Assembly: GCA_046048295.1 (NCBI GenBank)
Contig: JBJOGJ010000159.1
Coordinates: forward strand, 1 to 9,183
DNA from: CBDCWA01 sp046048295
GTDB taxonomy: Bacteria; Pseudomonadota; Alphaproteobacteria; Rhizobiales; Hyphomicrobiaceae
Direction: 5' to 3'
Length of the DNA stretch: 9,183 bases
Under the pieces are notes generated by a model that saw only the letters and a program-made list of their open reading frames with translations, made no database searches and was not told the origin of the DNA. Positions 1-6,193 of this stretch are shown here, in pieces; the stretch's first letter is position 1, and each line of letters starts with the position of its first letter. A program made the position numbers and the translations under genes.

Positions 1-664
1 CGGTTACCAGATACCTGACGGCGGCTGCAATGTCTTCTGGGGCGACACCGTGGCCGAGCAAGGTAGAGCGTGCCTCGGCTTCGAAGTCCTCCGGCGACTG
101 GTGAATGCTCTGTAGGACAGGTCCGGGGGCTACGGCGTTGACACGAATGCGCGGCGCCAGTGCCTGTGCAAGCATTCGCGTTGCCGTCATCAGGGCCGAT
201 TTCGACAGCGTGTAGGAGAAGAAGTCCGCCCCGACGCGATGCACGCGCTGGTCGATCACATTGACGATCACCCCATTGAGGCCGGCGGGAAGGCGTGCCG
301 CCATCTGTCGCGAAAGAAAAACTGGGGCCTCTAGATTGACGGCGAAGTGTTCGTCCCAGCCTTCACGGGTCATGTTGGCGAAGTCGTCACGCCTGAAGAG
401 CGACGCATTGTTGACGAGGCACGTAACCGGACCAAGCAAATCTTCCGCGCGGGCAACGAGATTTTGCACCGTGTCCCAGTCCGCGAGATCCCCAGCAAGT
501 GTCGCCGCCCGGCTGCCGGAAGCGCAGATCGCGTCAGCCAATGCTCGTGCAGATTCGGCCGAATCACGATAGTGTATCGTGGCATTCATTCCGCTTTTTG
601 CGAGGTCGAGTGCGATGGCTTTGCCGATTCTCATGGCGCCGCCGGTAATGAGGGCATGGCCCAT
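1..664 (-). CDS. SDR family oxidoreductase, FolM/PTR1-like (partial, C-terminus cut off)
   Basis: This is an NAD(P)H-dependent short-chain dehydrogenase/reductase; 221 N-terminal residues are visible and the C-terminus lies beyond the window start. The Rossmann nucleotide-binding motif is TGGAMRIG at residues 7-14, the structural NNAS motif is at 85-88, and the catalytic pair is Y151 and K155 in SYTLSKSAL. APGP at 179-182 is the usual post-catalytic loop. The position normally held by the catalytic Ser is Asp138 (VNVID), and an Arg sits in the TGxxxRIG loop. Both are hallmarks of pteridine reductases (PTR1) and dihydromonapterin reductase FolM, so a role in reducing a pterin or folate-like substrate in the cytoplasm is plausible but inferred. 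The ATG at 664 is the only in-frame ATG after an upstream stop; an AGGAG at 681-677 lies 12 nt away, a somewhat long spacing. The gene is divergent from the porin gene. SDR membership is secure; substrate is not. Confidence 0.9.
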   Translation of the reverse strand, partial: MGHALITGGAMRIGKAIALDLAKSGMNATIHYRDSAESARALADAICASGSRAATLAGDLADWDTVQNLVARAEDLLGPVTCLVNNASLFRRDDFANMTREGWDEHFAVNLEAPVFLSRQMAARLPAGLNGVIVNVIDQRVHRVGADFFSYTLSKSALMTATRMLAQALAPRIRVNAVAPGPVLQSIHQSPEDFEAEARSTLLGHGVAPEDIAAAVRYLVT

Positions 665-1027
665 GGCGAATTCATTCTCCTACAGCCCGTGAGTCGCAGA
701 CTGACGACCTCTCGCATGTCCTTTGATGGCCGGCAAGCCGAGGTTTGGCCATGGCTAAAAAGTAGGCGCCTAATTTATAGGCATAGAGCCTGGATATGCA
801 GCAAGTAATCGCTGTCGAACGATAAGATTTCGTGCACTCATTGCACGCCATTTCGGCAAATATCCATGCCAGTGACATATATGCGACATGAATTGTTGTT
901 GCGATCACTCGATTGGACTTTGCCGTTGTAAGTATTCGAAAACCAGCGATGTAATCACATCATTCAGAGGCAACACGATGCTCGCGAACGGCTCGGGGGA
1001 GCCTGGCGGTGGAGATAGGAGACTGAA
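665..1027. other. Divergent intergenic region between the SDR and porin genes
   Basis: This 363-bp stretch separates two divergent genes and should hold both promoters. It is more AT-rich than its surroundings between about 755 and 965. A TATAAATTA stretch on the minus strand (779-771) could be a -10 element for the SDR gene, but I see no well-spaced -35. For the porin no convincing promoter hexamer pair stands out. Short open frames here lack ribosome binding sites and recognisable sequence, so I see no gene. Confidence 0.6.
764..782. repeat. Small palindromes over a putative -10 region
   Basis: AGGCGCCT at 764-771 is a perfect 8-bp palindrome. GCCTA at 768-772 is repeated inverted as TAGGC at 778-782 with a 5-base AT-rich loop. 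The loop is the same AT-rich stretch that could serve as the -10 element of the SDR gene on the minus strand. It could be an operator or chance; there is no direct evidence of binding. Confidence 0.25.
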
Positions 1028-1813
1028 ATGCAGTTCAGGAATGTCCTTGGCGGACTTGCTACATTGGGATTGGCCATGACGGCCCTCGGGGGGCTCGCAC
1101 ATGCGCAGGACGGGAGCCTCAAGGACAGCGCGCCGCCTCCGGCACGTCAGTTCACCTTCTCGGCCAACGTCGGCGTCACCTCCGACTACGTGTTCCGTGG
1201 TTTCTCGCAGAAGAATGAGAACCCTGCTCTGCAGGGCGGTTTCGACATCGGCTACGGGCTGTTCTATGCTGGCGTTTGGGGCTCGGGTGTCGACTTCGGC
1301 GAGGATGCAACGACGTTGCAGAGCCTTGGCCGCGTAGAGATTGACTACTACGCTGGTATCAAACCGACTCTTGGGCCAGTCAATTTCGACCTTGGCATAA
1401 TCTACTACACCTACCCGGGGGCATTCGACCCTGCCGCTGAGACCGACTACTTCGAGGGCAAGTTCGGGGCCAGCACCTCTTTCAACAAGCTGACCATCGC
1501 TGGCACGGTATTCTACTCACCGGACTACACGCTCGAGCTTGGCCCGGCGACGACTCTTGAGGGTGGGCTCAGCTACGAGCTTCCTGCCGTGGCAAATATA
1601 ACGCCGACCGTCAGTGGCTTGGTGGGTACGACGCTCTTCAGCGACAACAGCGCACTCGACTACGTGTACTGGAATGCAGGTGTCGGCCTTGGCTTCAGCT
1701 CCAATTTCTCGATCGACCTCAGGTATTGGGGAACGAGCGAGGAAGGCTTCTGCGGCGTCCAGAACCTTTGCGACGACCGGTTCGTAGCCACGGCGAAGGT
1801 CGCGCTTCCCTAA
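1028..1813 (+). CDS. TorF family putative porin (Gcw_chp domain)
   Basis: This is a predicted outer-membrane beta-barrel of 261 residues. Residues 1-26 form a signal peptide with a short basic start, a hydrophobic core and an AHA cleavage site before Gln27, so the mature protein is exported. The mature N-terminus carries the family signature ANVGVTSDYVFRGFSQ, followed by an alternating aromatic/polar pattern typical of beta strands. The length fits the Gcw_chp/TorF family (TIGR02001/PF09694). Two cysteines near the C-terminus (FCGVQNLCDDRF) match a paired-Cys loop often seen in the family. The start is supported by AGGAGA at 1017-1022, five bases upstream of the ATG. Transcription ends at the terminator just downstream, so the gene is monocistronic. 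Oddly, the protein ends in Leu-Pro instead of the usual aromatic residue. Transported substrate is unknown; the family name rests on weak functional data. Confidence 0.9.
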   Translation: MQFRNVLGGLATLGLAMTALGGLAHAQDGSLKDSAPPPARQFTFSANVGVTSDYVFRGFSQKNENPALQGGFDIGYGLFYAGVWGSGVDFGEDATTLQSLGRVEIDYYAGIKPTLGPVNFDLGIIYYTYPGAFDPAAETDYFEGKFGASTSFNKLTIAGTVFYSPDYTLELGPATTLEGGLSYELPAVANITPTVSGLVGTTLFSDNSALDYVYWNAGVGLGFSSNFSIDLRYWGTSEEGFCGVQNLCDDRFVATAKVALP

Positions 1814-1841
1814 TCTATAGGGTTTCTCCACGACCCGGTGC

Positions 1842-1874
1842 AAAGGCCGGCGCCTCGCGGTGCCGGCCTTTTCT
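1842..1874 (+). terminator. Rho-independent terminator of the porin gene
   Basis: AAAGGCCGGC at 1842-1851 pairs perfectly with GCCGGCCTTT at 1862-1871. The stem extends inward through one G-U and two C-G pairs to a four-base loop (1855-1858), giving about 13 bp. A T-rich tail (TTTTCT, 1869-1874) follows. It starts 28 bases after the porin stop codon and is the clearest regulatory signal in the window. Confidence 0.93.
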
Positions 1875-1881
1875 CTTTGAG

Positions 1882-1890
1882 TTATCCACA
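1882..1890 (+). other. Consensus DnaA-box sequence (single)
   Basis: TTATCCACA matches the bacterial DnaA-box consensus TTATNCACA exactly. I saw no second box nearby and no unwinding element or replication gene, so it is not an origin. A lone match in a 9-kb window can arise by chance. Confidence 0.25.
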
Positions 1891-2100
1891 GGCAAGAATC
1901 TGGACTGCTTCCCATCTGGTCGAACCAGTTTTCCTCAATGTCCTTCTCAGAAATGTGCGTATTTACAATGGTTTAGGCTTGAGCGAAAAAATGTCGCTTT
2001 CCTGTTCTACGGTAAACCTCGTCCAAGAAGCTGCACGCCGCGCGTACATCTCGCCGCGACGCGGGCGCTTTTATGCAGGCGTCACAAATCCCGGTTATCG

Positions 2101-2123
2101 TGATCCATGTTGAGCATGGGTCA
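2101..2123. repeat. 9-bp inverted repeat (hairpin)
   Basis: TGATCCATG at 2101-2109 can pair with CATGGGTCA at 2115-2123 through eight Watson-Crick pairs and one G-U pair around a 5-base loop. No T-tract follows on the plus strand, so it does not look like an intrinsic terminator. Function unknown. Confidence 0.45.
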
Positions 2124-2212
2124 GCGGTTGCTGCATGTCCGCCACGTGCAGTCACTGGATCCCTGTCCATGCGAGTGCGACGCCGATTACGCCCTCTCTT
2201 CTGTCGCAGTCG

Positions 2213-2227
2213 CTCTGCACTGCAGAG
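2213..2227. repeat. 15-bp near-perfect palindrome
   Basis: CTCTGCA at 2213-2219 and TGCAGAG at 2221-2227 flank one central C, giving a 7-bp perfect dyad. It overlaps the left arm of the larger inverted repeat that follows by three bases. The size fits a protein-binding operator, but the partner is unknown and the next start codon is about 210 bp downstream. Confidence 0.4.
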
Positions 2228-2288
2228 GCCAACCTCGCTGATGCGTTCGGACAACGACCCCGCTGCCGATGCATAAGAGGTTGGCCTC
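2225..2288. repeat. 12-bp perfect inverted repeat with a 40-base spacer
   Basis: GAGGCCAACCTC at 2225-2236 recurs as its exact reverse complement GAGGTTGGCCTC at 2277-2288. The 40-base spacer can itself fold in part: ATGC and CGG near its left end can pair with CCG and GCAT near its right end. A short TTTT follows at 2295-2298. A terminator for an unseen transcript, a small structured RNA or the scar of a lost element are all possible. Confidence 0.6.
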
Positions 2289-2319
2289 CAAAGTGTTTTA
2301 GTCCCCACAGTGGATTTGC

Positions 2320-2354
2320 AACCAGAGCGGAATCGGCCATCCTTGGATCTGGTT
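2320..2354. repeat. 7-bp inverted repeat
   Basis: AACCAGA at 2320-2326 recurs inverted as TCTGGTT at 2348-2354, separated by 21 bases. It lies about 80 bp before the start codon at 2437. It is short enough to be chance and is listed because it continues the series of dyads in this gap. Confidence 0.25.
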
Positions 2355-2436
2355 TCCACTCGTCCTCTCTGGCGCCGTGCATGCAATGCGCCGGTTGGCT
2401 TAGCGAAGACAGACGACTGAAGCGGGGCAAGGCGGC

Positions 2437-3192
2437 GTGCTGCTTACGATAGTACTCTTGATCGCAATCACCACGGCGCTTGCCTTTCGTGTACTCGCGC
2501 CCCGGATGATCGTCGGCCGCCTGGTGTTCGACACCACGCCCGATAGACCCGTTCCGTTCGGATATCAGATGGCCTGGCTCGCGATCCGCACCGTCGAGAC
2601 ACATAGGGTCGTCGAACATTTCGAGCTGACCAATGTCGAGCCGGCCAACTGGAGCCATGGAATCGGCACCATCTACCACAAGGACCTCGGCAACGGTCGC
2701 ATATTCGTGTCGCCGCCGGTCGAGGGATGGACGTTTGTGATCGGCCTCTCACTGCCGCAGCCGTTGGGACCGTCTTTCACGGACAAGTGCACGCCGCTGC
2801 TGCTCGATACCGGTACGGCCTTTCCGGAAGTGCATTACTATCTCTGCGACCCAGTGACGGAGATGTACGCATGGGCGAAGGTGGAAGCCGGGCGCCTTAA
2901 GCGGGCGTTCGCCTTTGGCGATGATGGCGTCATCTGGAACAAGGGCCGGATTACGCCAGAAGAGCTGGAGCTGGGCCTTGGAATACTCACGGCCCCCCGC
3001 AGCCGCCGCAAGGGTCACTTGGAACTCGTCTCTGAGCGAGACCTGCCAACGGAGGCGCACGTCACCTATCTGGCCGGCCGCTGGAGCATGGACCCGACGC
3101 AGTTGCAGGGCGAGGCAGCCCAGCGGGGAGCAGGCTCGATAGGCTTTGCACCGGCCAATTGGGCACCTACCCGCTTGCGGCGCGTCGGCTAA
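2437..3192 (+). CDS. Uncharacterised membrane-anchored protein
   Basis: This 251-residue protein starts with a hydrophobic segment (residues 1-20, LLTIVLLIAITTALAF core), which is a membrane anchor or uncleaved signal; the rest is soluble. The body has a distinctive run of motifs: GYQMAWLAIRT at 42-52, NWSHGIG at 71-77, FVSPPVEGWTFVIG at 90-103, FPEVHYYLCDP at 129-139, YAWAKVEAGRLKRAF at 144-158, WNKGRITPEELELG at 167-180 and LAGRWSMDPTQL at 212-223. I recall widespread bacterial hypothetical proteins with a similar order of motifs (W..G, FV.PP..GW, W.....G.L.RA, N.G..TP.E..LG, W..DP..L), but I know no function or family name. The start is a GTG, the only good start after the in-frame stop at 2401; only a weak GGGGC precedes it. 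No operon partner is visible on this strand. Coding potential looks real from motif conservation and codon use. Confidence 0.82.
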   Translation: MLLTIVLLIAITTALAFRVLAPRMIVGRLVFDTTPDRPVPFGYQMAWLAIRTVETHRVVEHFELTNVEPANWSHGIGTIYHKDLGNGRIFVSPPVEGWTFVIGLSLPQPLGPSFTDKCTPLLLDTGTAFPEVHYYLCDPVTEMYAWAKVEAGRLKRAFAFGDDGVIWNKGRITPEELELGLGILTAPRSRRKGHLELVSERDLPTEAHVTYLAGRWSMDPTQLQGEAAQRGAGSIGFAPANWAPTRLRRVG

Positions 3193-3222
3193 TTCTGGGT
3201 TCTTTTCGTCGGAAGAGCGCGA

Positions 3223-3693
3223 TCAGTCCGCAAGCGCGGTTCGTGCACGATAGATGTCGAGGCGATCACCCCGTTGTATCGTTTCCTGCGGCAGCGCGAG
3301 ATCGGCCAGCGACTTGCAGGACTCATACCTCAGGCTACCGGTCCCCGGCACCTTGGTAATTGCCGTGCAGTTCGCAACCCTGTCCTCCTCGAAGCTTGGA
3401 ATGGCCGCGCGAGATCCAGCGGATGCCGCTTTGGTTGAAGCACTGAATGCGGCTTGCGGCTTCGCCGGTTCGACGAAAACGATGCGGCTGACGAAATCCC
3501 AGAAGCCCACGAAGTGCCAGAACGCGATCCCCGCGAAGAAGCCCGCGCTCGCTGCTTTCACGCTACCCGAGACCCTGCGGCGTTCATTAGGACGCCCGGG
3601 CAGGTCGACGCGAGGCCGCGGCGCGTCGTCTGGCGCGCCAAGCGGTCTGCCGGCATCGAATTGTCGACCTCGAATCGGAAGCACCTTCTTCAC
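3223..3693 (-). CDS. Small single-pass membrane protein, unknown function
   Basis: The product is 156 residues. An N-terminal region rich in Arg and Pro (1-44) precedes one strongly hydrophobic, aromatic segment at about 47-74 (AGFFAGIAFWHFVGFWDFVS core), then a tail with two cysteines (109 and 126). By the positive-inside rule the N-terminus would be cytoplasmic and the tail periplasmic, where the cysteines could form a disulfide. The phrase KAASAG occurs twice (46-51 and 88-93) with different codons. I recall hypothetical proteins of Hyphomicrobiales with a similar FWHFVGFW-type segment, but no function. The start is uncertain: the GTG at 3693 has no clear ribosome binding site, and the open frame continues upstream without an ATG to a stop near 3760. 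It lies downstream of the RNase T2 gene on the same strand, 131 bp away, and converges on the plus-strand gene with a 30-bp gap. Confidence 0.7.
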   Translation of the reverse strand: MKKVLPIRGRQFDAGRPLGAPDDAPRPRVDLPGRPNERRRVSGSVKAASAGFFAGIAFWHFVGFWDFVSRIVFVEPAKPQAAFSASTKAASAGSRAAIPSFEEDRVANCTAITKVPGTGSLRYESCKSLADLALPQETIQRGDRLDIYRARTALAD

Positions 3694-3824
3694 CCGACAG
3701 ATGGCGATCGTTTCCCCAATGAACTCTGTCGAGTGTGATCGAGATTCGTTTGTGAGCCATCATCTTGATTGCGCTGATCCACGGTTTCCACCGCTGCGAT
3801 CCGCGCAAGTTCGGGCTGTTGTTG

Positions 3825-4559
3825 CTACAGCCGCGTCTCGGGAATGCCGCCAGCGCTGCGCACGGGGGGAACATACATCCTAGGTGCTGTACACAGGCGG
3901 CGCTGGTTTTCGTTACTGCCGCAGCGACGGAACTCACCTTGCCGCGAGAAGCAGATCCTGACCTCCCGCATTCTGTTGCCGCTACCGCGGCACGAGATCG
4001 CCAGCATGTCCGGCCGCAGGTTCGGATTGGCGGTCAGAAATGCACCGACCACCTCGCCCGGCGACACCTGCATCGGTTGTTGTGGATTCGCGAACTGCTT
4101 CGGGATGGTGATCTTCTGGTATAGCCGCCTGGAAAGATCGTAATACTGCTTCGGTGTGAGGCCGGAGCACGTTCCGTGCTTTCTATACTCGTGGATCACC
4201 AGTTTTCGGCTCGGCATGATGTCGAGCATGCTGTCGATGATGTGGTTCGGCACGAAGGGGCGTTCTCGCGTCTGGCAGCGTTCCGGATAGCCCCGCTCGT
4301 ATTGCGGCCACAGGCCGTGCAGCACGAATGCGTAAGGCCTTCCCTGACGTCGGCACTGCGGATCGCCTGACTTTGCCTCACCGGCGCAGTAGGTCGGGCT
4401 CCAGGACAGGACGAGCGAGTAGTAGTCGAAACGGCCGGCGATGTCGCGCGACTGGCCACGCTCGTAGGGACCGCGCTGAGCCTCCGCGACGGAAGCCACG
4501 AGGAGGAAGCCCAGGGCGGCAAGCGCAATCGACCTCGTGAATGACGCAAAACGCTGCAT
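3825..4559 (-). CDS. Secreted ribonuclease T2 family protein
   Basis: This is a 244-residue endoribonuclease that cleaves RNA through 2',3'-cyclic phosphate intermediates with little base specificity. Residues 1-27 are a signal peptide ending AEA before Gln28, so the enzyme is exported to the periplasm or beyond. The T2 fold follows: YSLVLSWSPTYC at 47-58, the first catalytic signature FVLHGLWPQ at 78-86 (His81) and the second, HEYRKHGTCSG at 123-133 (Glu124, Lys127, His128). Cysteines at 58, 69, 95, 131 and several in the tail fit the disulfide-rich family. Length matches bacterial members such as E. coli RNase I. I chose the ATG at 4559 because it begins a proper signal peptide, with AAGGTGG at 4577-4571 upstream; an in-frame ATG at 4589 is possible but would add ten residues ahead of the signal. 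It follows the M20 gene by 107 bp on the same strand. Confidence 0.95.
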   Translation of the reverse strand: MQRFASFTRSIALAALGFLLVASVAEAQRGPYERGQSRDIAGRFDYYSLVLSWSPTYCAGEAKSGDPQCRRQGRPYAFVLHGLWPQYERGYPERCQTRERPFVPNHIIDSMLDIMPSRKLVIHEYRKHGTCSGLTPKQYYDLSRRLYQKITIPKQFANPQQPMQVSPGEVVGAFLTANPNLRPDMLAISCRGSGNRMREVRICFSRQGEFRRCGSNENQRRLCTAPRMYVPPVRSAGGIPETRL

Positions 4560-4629
4560 ATGGACTACCCCCACCTTGTTGCCCGTCATTTTGAACCGAT
4601 CCGTGTTCGCCGATCCTGGCACTGAAGAT

Positions 4630-4645
4630 AACCGCCCCCGCGGTT
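4630..4645 (-). terminator. Possible weak terminator or attenuator between the peptidase and RNase T2 genes
   Basis: AACCGC at 4630-4635 and GCGGTT at 4640-4645 form a perfect 6-bp GC-rich dyad with a 4-base loop. In the minus-strand RNA it is followed by a short, interrupted U-rich stretch (UUAUCUU). It sits 22 bases after the M20 stop codon. The tail is poor, so it may only reduce read-through into the RNase T2 gene. Confidence 0.35.
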
Positions 4646-4666
4646 TGTGCAACATCGATCCGACGG

Positions 4667-6067
4667 CTACGCATCCGAACCGAGTGCTGCCAGTATCCGC
4701 GCCCAGCTCCGCGCACCGCGCTGGAAACTCTTCAGATTGTATTTTTCGTTCGGTGAGTGGATGCGGTCGTCGTCCAGTCCGAAACCGATCATCAGGCTGT
4801 CCATTCCGAGCAACGTCTTGAACGAGGATACGATCGGTATCGAAGCGCCGCTTCCCATCAGCACCGCCGGCCGGCCCCATTCTTCCTCGAGTGCCCGGCT
4901 CGCGGCCCTCATCTGCGCCGAAGTCGGATCGAATGCGATCGCGCCGCCGCCTTCATGGTTGTGGAACACCAGCCTGCAGTCCTCGGGAATCTGGTTCGCG
5001 AGATGCGATTTCATCGCTTGCATGATCTTCTGCGGGTTCTGGCCCGGCACCAGCCGGCATGTGATTTTTGCTGACGCGCGCGACGGTATGACCGTCTTCG
5101 TGCCTTCTCCCTGATAGCCACCGGTGATGCCGTTGAACTCGCAGGTCGGTCGAGCCCAGAGCTGTTCGAGAGCGCTGAACTTTTCCTCGCCTGCAGGTAC
5201 CGACAACCCGATCTCTCCAAGGAAGGACCCGGCGTCGAAGCCGAGCGACGCCCACTGTTCGAGCTGTCGTCGACCCGGCCGCTTGACGCCTTCGTAGAAC
5301 CCCGGGACGGTGACGCGACCCGACTTGTCGTGAAGCGAGGCAAGCGCCTTGGCCAGAACCCGGATCGGGTTGGCGGCGGGGCCGCCATACATGCCGGAAT
5401 GCAGATCGCGGGAGGGACCGATAACCTCGACCTCGCAGGCCGCGAGACCGCGCAGCATGGTCGTTATGGCCGGCGTATCCCGGTCCCATTGCGTCGTATC
5501 GCAGACGAGGACGTAGTCTGCCTTCAATTCCCTGCCGTGCTTCTTGAGGAACTTGGGGAGGCTTGGCGAGCCGCATTCCTCCTCGCCCTCGACCATCACC
5601 GACACTGCCACAGGCATGGCCCCGGCCACCTTTTTCCAGGCTCGAGCCGCCTCCAGGAAGGTCATGAATTGACCCTTGTTGTCCTCTGCGCCGCGCGCCA
5701 CGATCACCTTGCCATTCGCTTTATCGGTCGCAATCCGGGGCTCGAACGGCGCCGTCTTCCAAAGCGCGAGCGGATCCACGGGCTGGACGTCGTAGTGCCC
5801 GTAGTAGAGAACATGCGGCATGCCATCCGGCACCTGTTCGCGGTCGTGTGCGACCACCATCGGATGCCCATCGGTAGGCACGATCCTGGCTTTGAAGCCG
5901 ATATCGTCGAGTGTCTGCCGACACCATTCAGCCGCCCGTGCGCAGCTCTCCTTGTAGGCCGGGTCCGTGGAAATGCTGTCGATCGAAAGGTACTCGAAGA
6001 GACGGCCGAGTGCTGCCTCGCGATCAGCGTCCAGTGCCTTCAGTACGTCGTTGAGCTCGTTGCGCAT
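4667..6067 (-). CDS. M20 family metallopeptidase (dipeptidase)
   Basis: This is a 466-residue cytosolic zinc peptidase of the M20 (ArgE/DapE/ACY1/CPG2) family, of the long dipeptidase branch. The first metal-binding motif is YYGHYDVQPVD (His91, with Asp93), the bridging Asp is Asp129 in RGAEDNKGQ, and the catalytic Glu with its neighbouring metal-ligand Glu are Glu163 and Glu164 in EGEEECGS. A later CDTTQWD supplies the next metal ligand and the C-terminal RIHSPNEKYNL the last His. The middle contains the dimerisation lid domain, with the conserved His in RDLHSGMYGG. All catalytic residues are present, so the enzyme should be active; exact peptide specificity cannot be told. I prefer the ATG at 6067, where family similarity begins (MRNELNDVL); a GTG at 6082 would add five residues. 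Neither has a strong ribosome binding site. The gene is divergent from ppdK, with only about 125 bp between the start codons. Confidence 0.95.
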   Translation of the reverse strand: MRNELNDVLKALDADREAALGRLFEYLSIDSISTDPAYKESCARAAEWCRQTLDDIGFKARIVPTDGHPMVVAHDREQVPDGMPHVLYYGHYDVQPVDPLALWKTAPFEPRIATDKANGKVIVARGAEDNKGQFMTFLEAARAWKKVAGAMPVAVSVMVEGEEECGSPSLPKFLKKHGRELKADYVLVCDTTQWDRDTPAITTMLRGLAACEVEVIGPSRDLHSGMYGGPAANPIRVLAKALASLHDKSGRVTVPGFYEGVKRPGRRQLEQWASLGFDAGSFLGEIGLSVPAGEEKFSALEQLWARPTCEFNGITGGYQGEGTKTVIPSRASAKITCRLVPGQNPQKIMQAMKSHLANQIPEDCRLVFHNHEGGGAIAFDPTSAQMRAASRALEEEWGRPAVLMGSGASIPIVSSFKTLLGMDSLMIGFGLDDDRIHSPNEKYNLKSFQRGARSWARILAALGSDA

Positions 6068-6118
6068 GTTCGTTGTCCACACTGCTTGTTCCGCCCCCGC
6101 CCGGCGACACGTTATTCT

Positions 6119-6147
6119 TTGCCGTCAGCCGTATTCGCAGGTATGCA
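6119..6147 (+). promoter_or_regulatory. Candidate sigma-70-type promoter of ppdK
   Basis: TTGCCG at 6119-6124 and TATGCA at 6142-6147 are separated by 17 bases. This matches the alphaproteobacterial tendency for a well-conserved TTG at -35 and a loose -10. The predicted start of transcription lies about 40 bases before the ppdK start codon. The -10 is only a partial match to consensus. Confidence 0.35.
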
Positions 6148-6193
6148 ATAACGGATCGTTGTGCGATGCAGCATCAGGCTGGGAGCATGTTCC

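Larger units (their letters stand above)
1875..2436. other. Long intergenic region without a convincing gene, rich in inverted repeats
   Basis: About 560 bp lie between the porin terminator and the next gene. Several open frames exist on both strands (the longest about 137 codons on the minus strand, 1973-2386), but their products are Arg/Ser/Cys-rich, lack a ribosome binding site and resemble nothing I know. I see no tRNA-like or rRNA sequence and no transposase remnant. The region contains a consensus DnaA box and four separate inverted repeats, annotated individually. It may be a decayed gene, a structured-RNA locus or the regulatory region of the gene at 2437. Confidence 0.55.

Noticed and set aside
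347..808. Plus-strand open frame opposite the SDR gene
   Set aside because: It is a shadow of the SDR frame, whose motifs (TGGAMRIG, NNAS, YTLSK) are unambiguous.
1973..2386. Minus-strand open frame of 137 codons in the long intergenic gap
   Set aside because: The product is Arg- and Cys-rich with no motif, there is no ribosome binding site, and it runs across the inverted repeats.
1875..2436. Possible replication origin, tRNA or transposon in the gap
   Set aside because: Only one DnaA box, no tRNA arms or CCA end, no transposase fragment and no target-site duplication flanking the 12-bp repeat were seen.
3193..3222. Bidirectional terminator between the convergent genes
   Set aside because: The only stem (CTTTTC with GAAGAG at about 3202-3217) needs a wobble pair and has no T-tract on either strand.
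4560..4880. N-terminal extension of the RNase T2 frame up to 4880
   Set aside because: It would overlap the M20 coding region and put over 100 residues before a clean signal peptide, which would block export.
5330..6151. Plus-strand open frame of 273 codons opposite the M20 peptidase gene
   Set aside because: It is entirely antisense to a peptidase with all catalytic motifs intact, has no recognisable domain, and long antisense frames are common in GC-rich genes.
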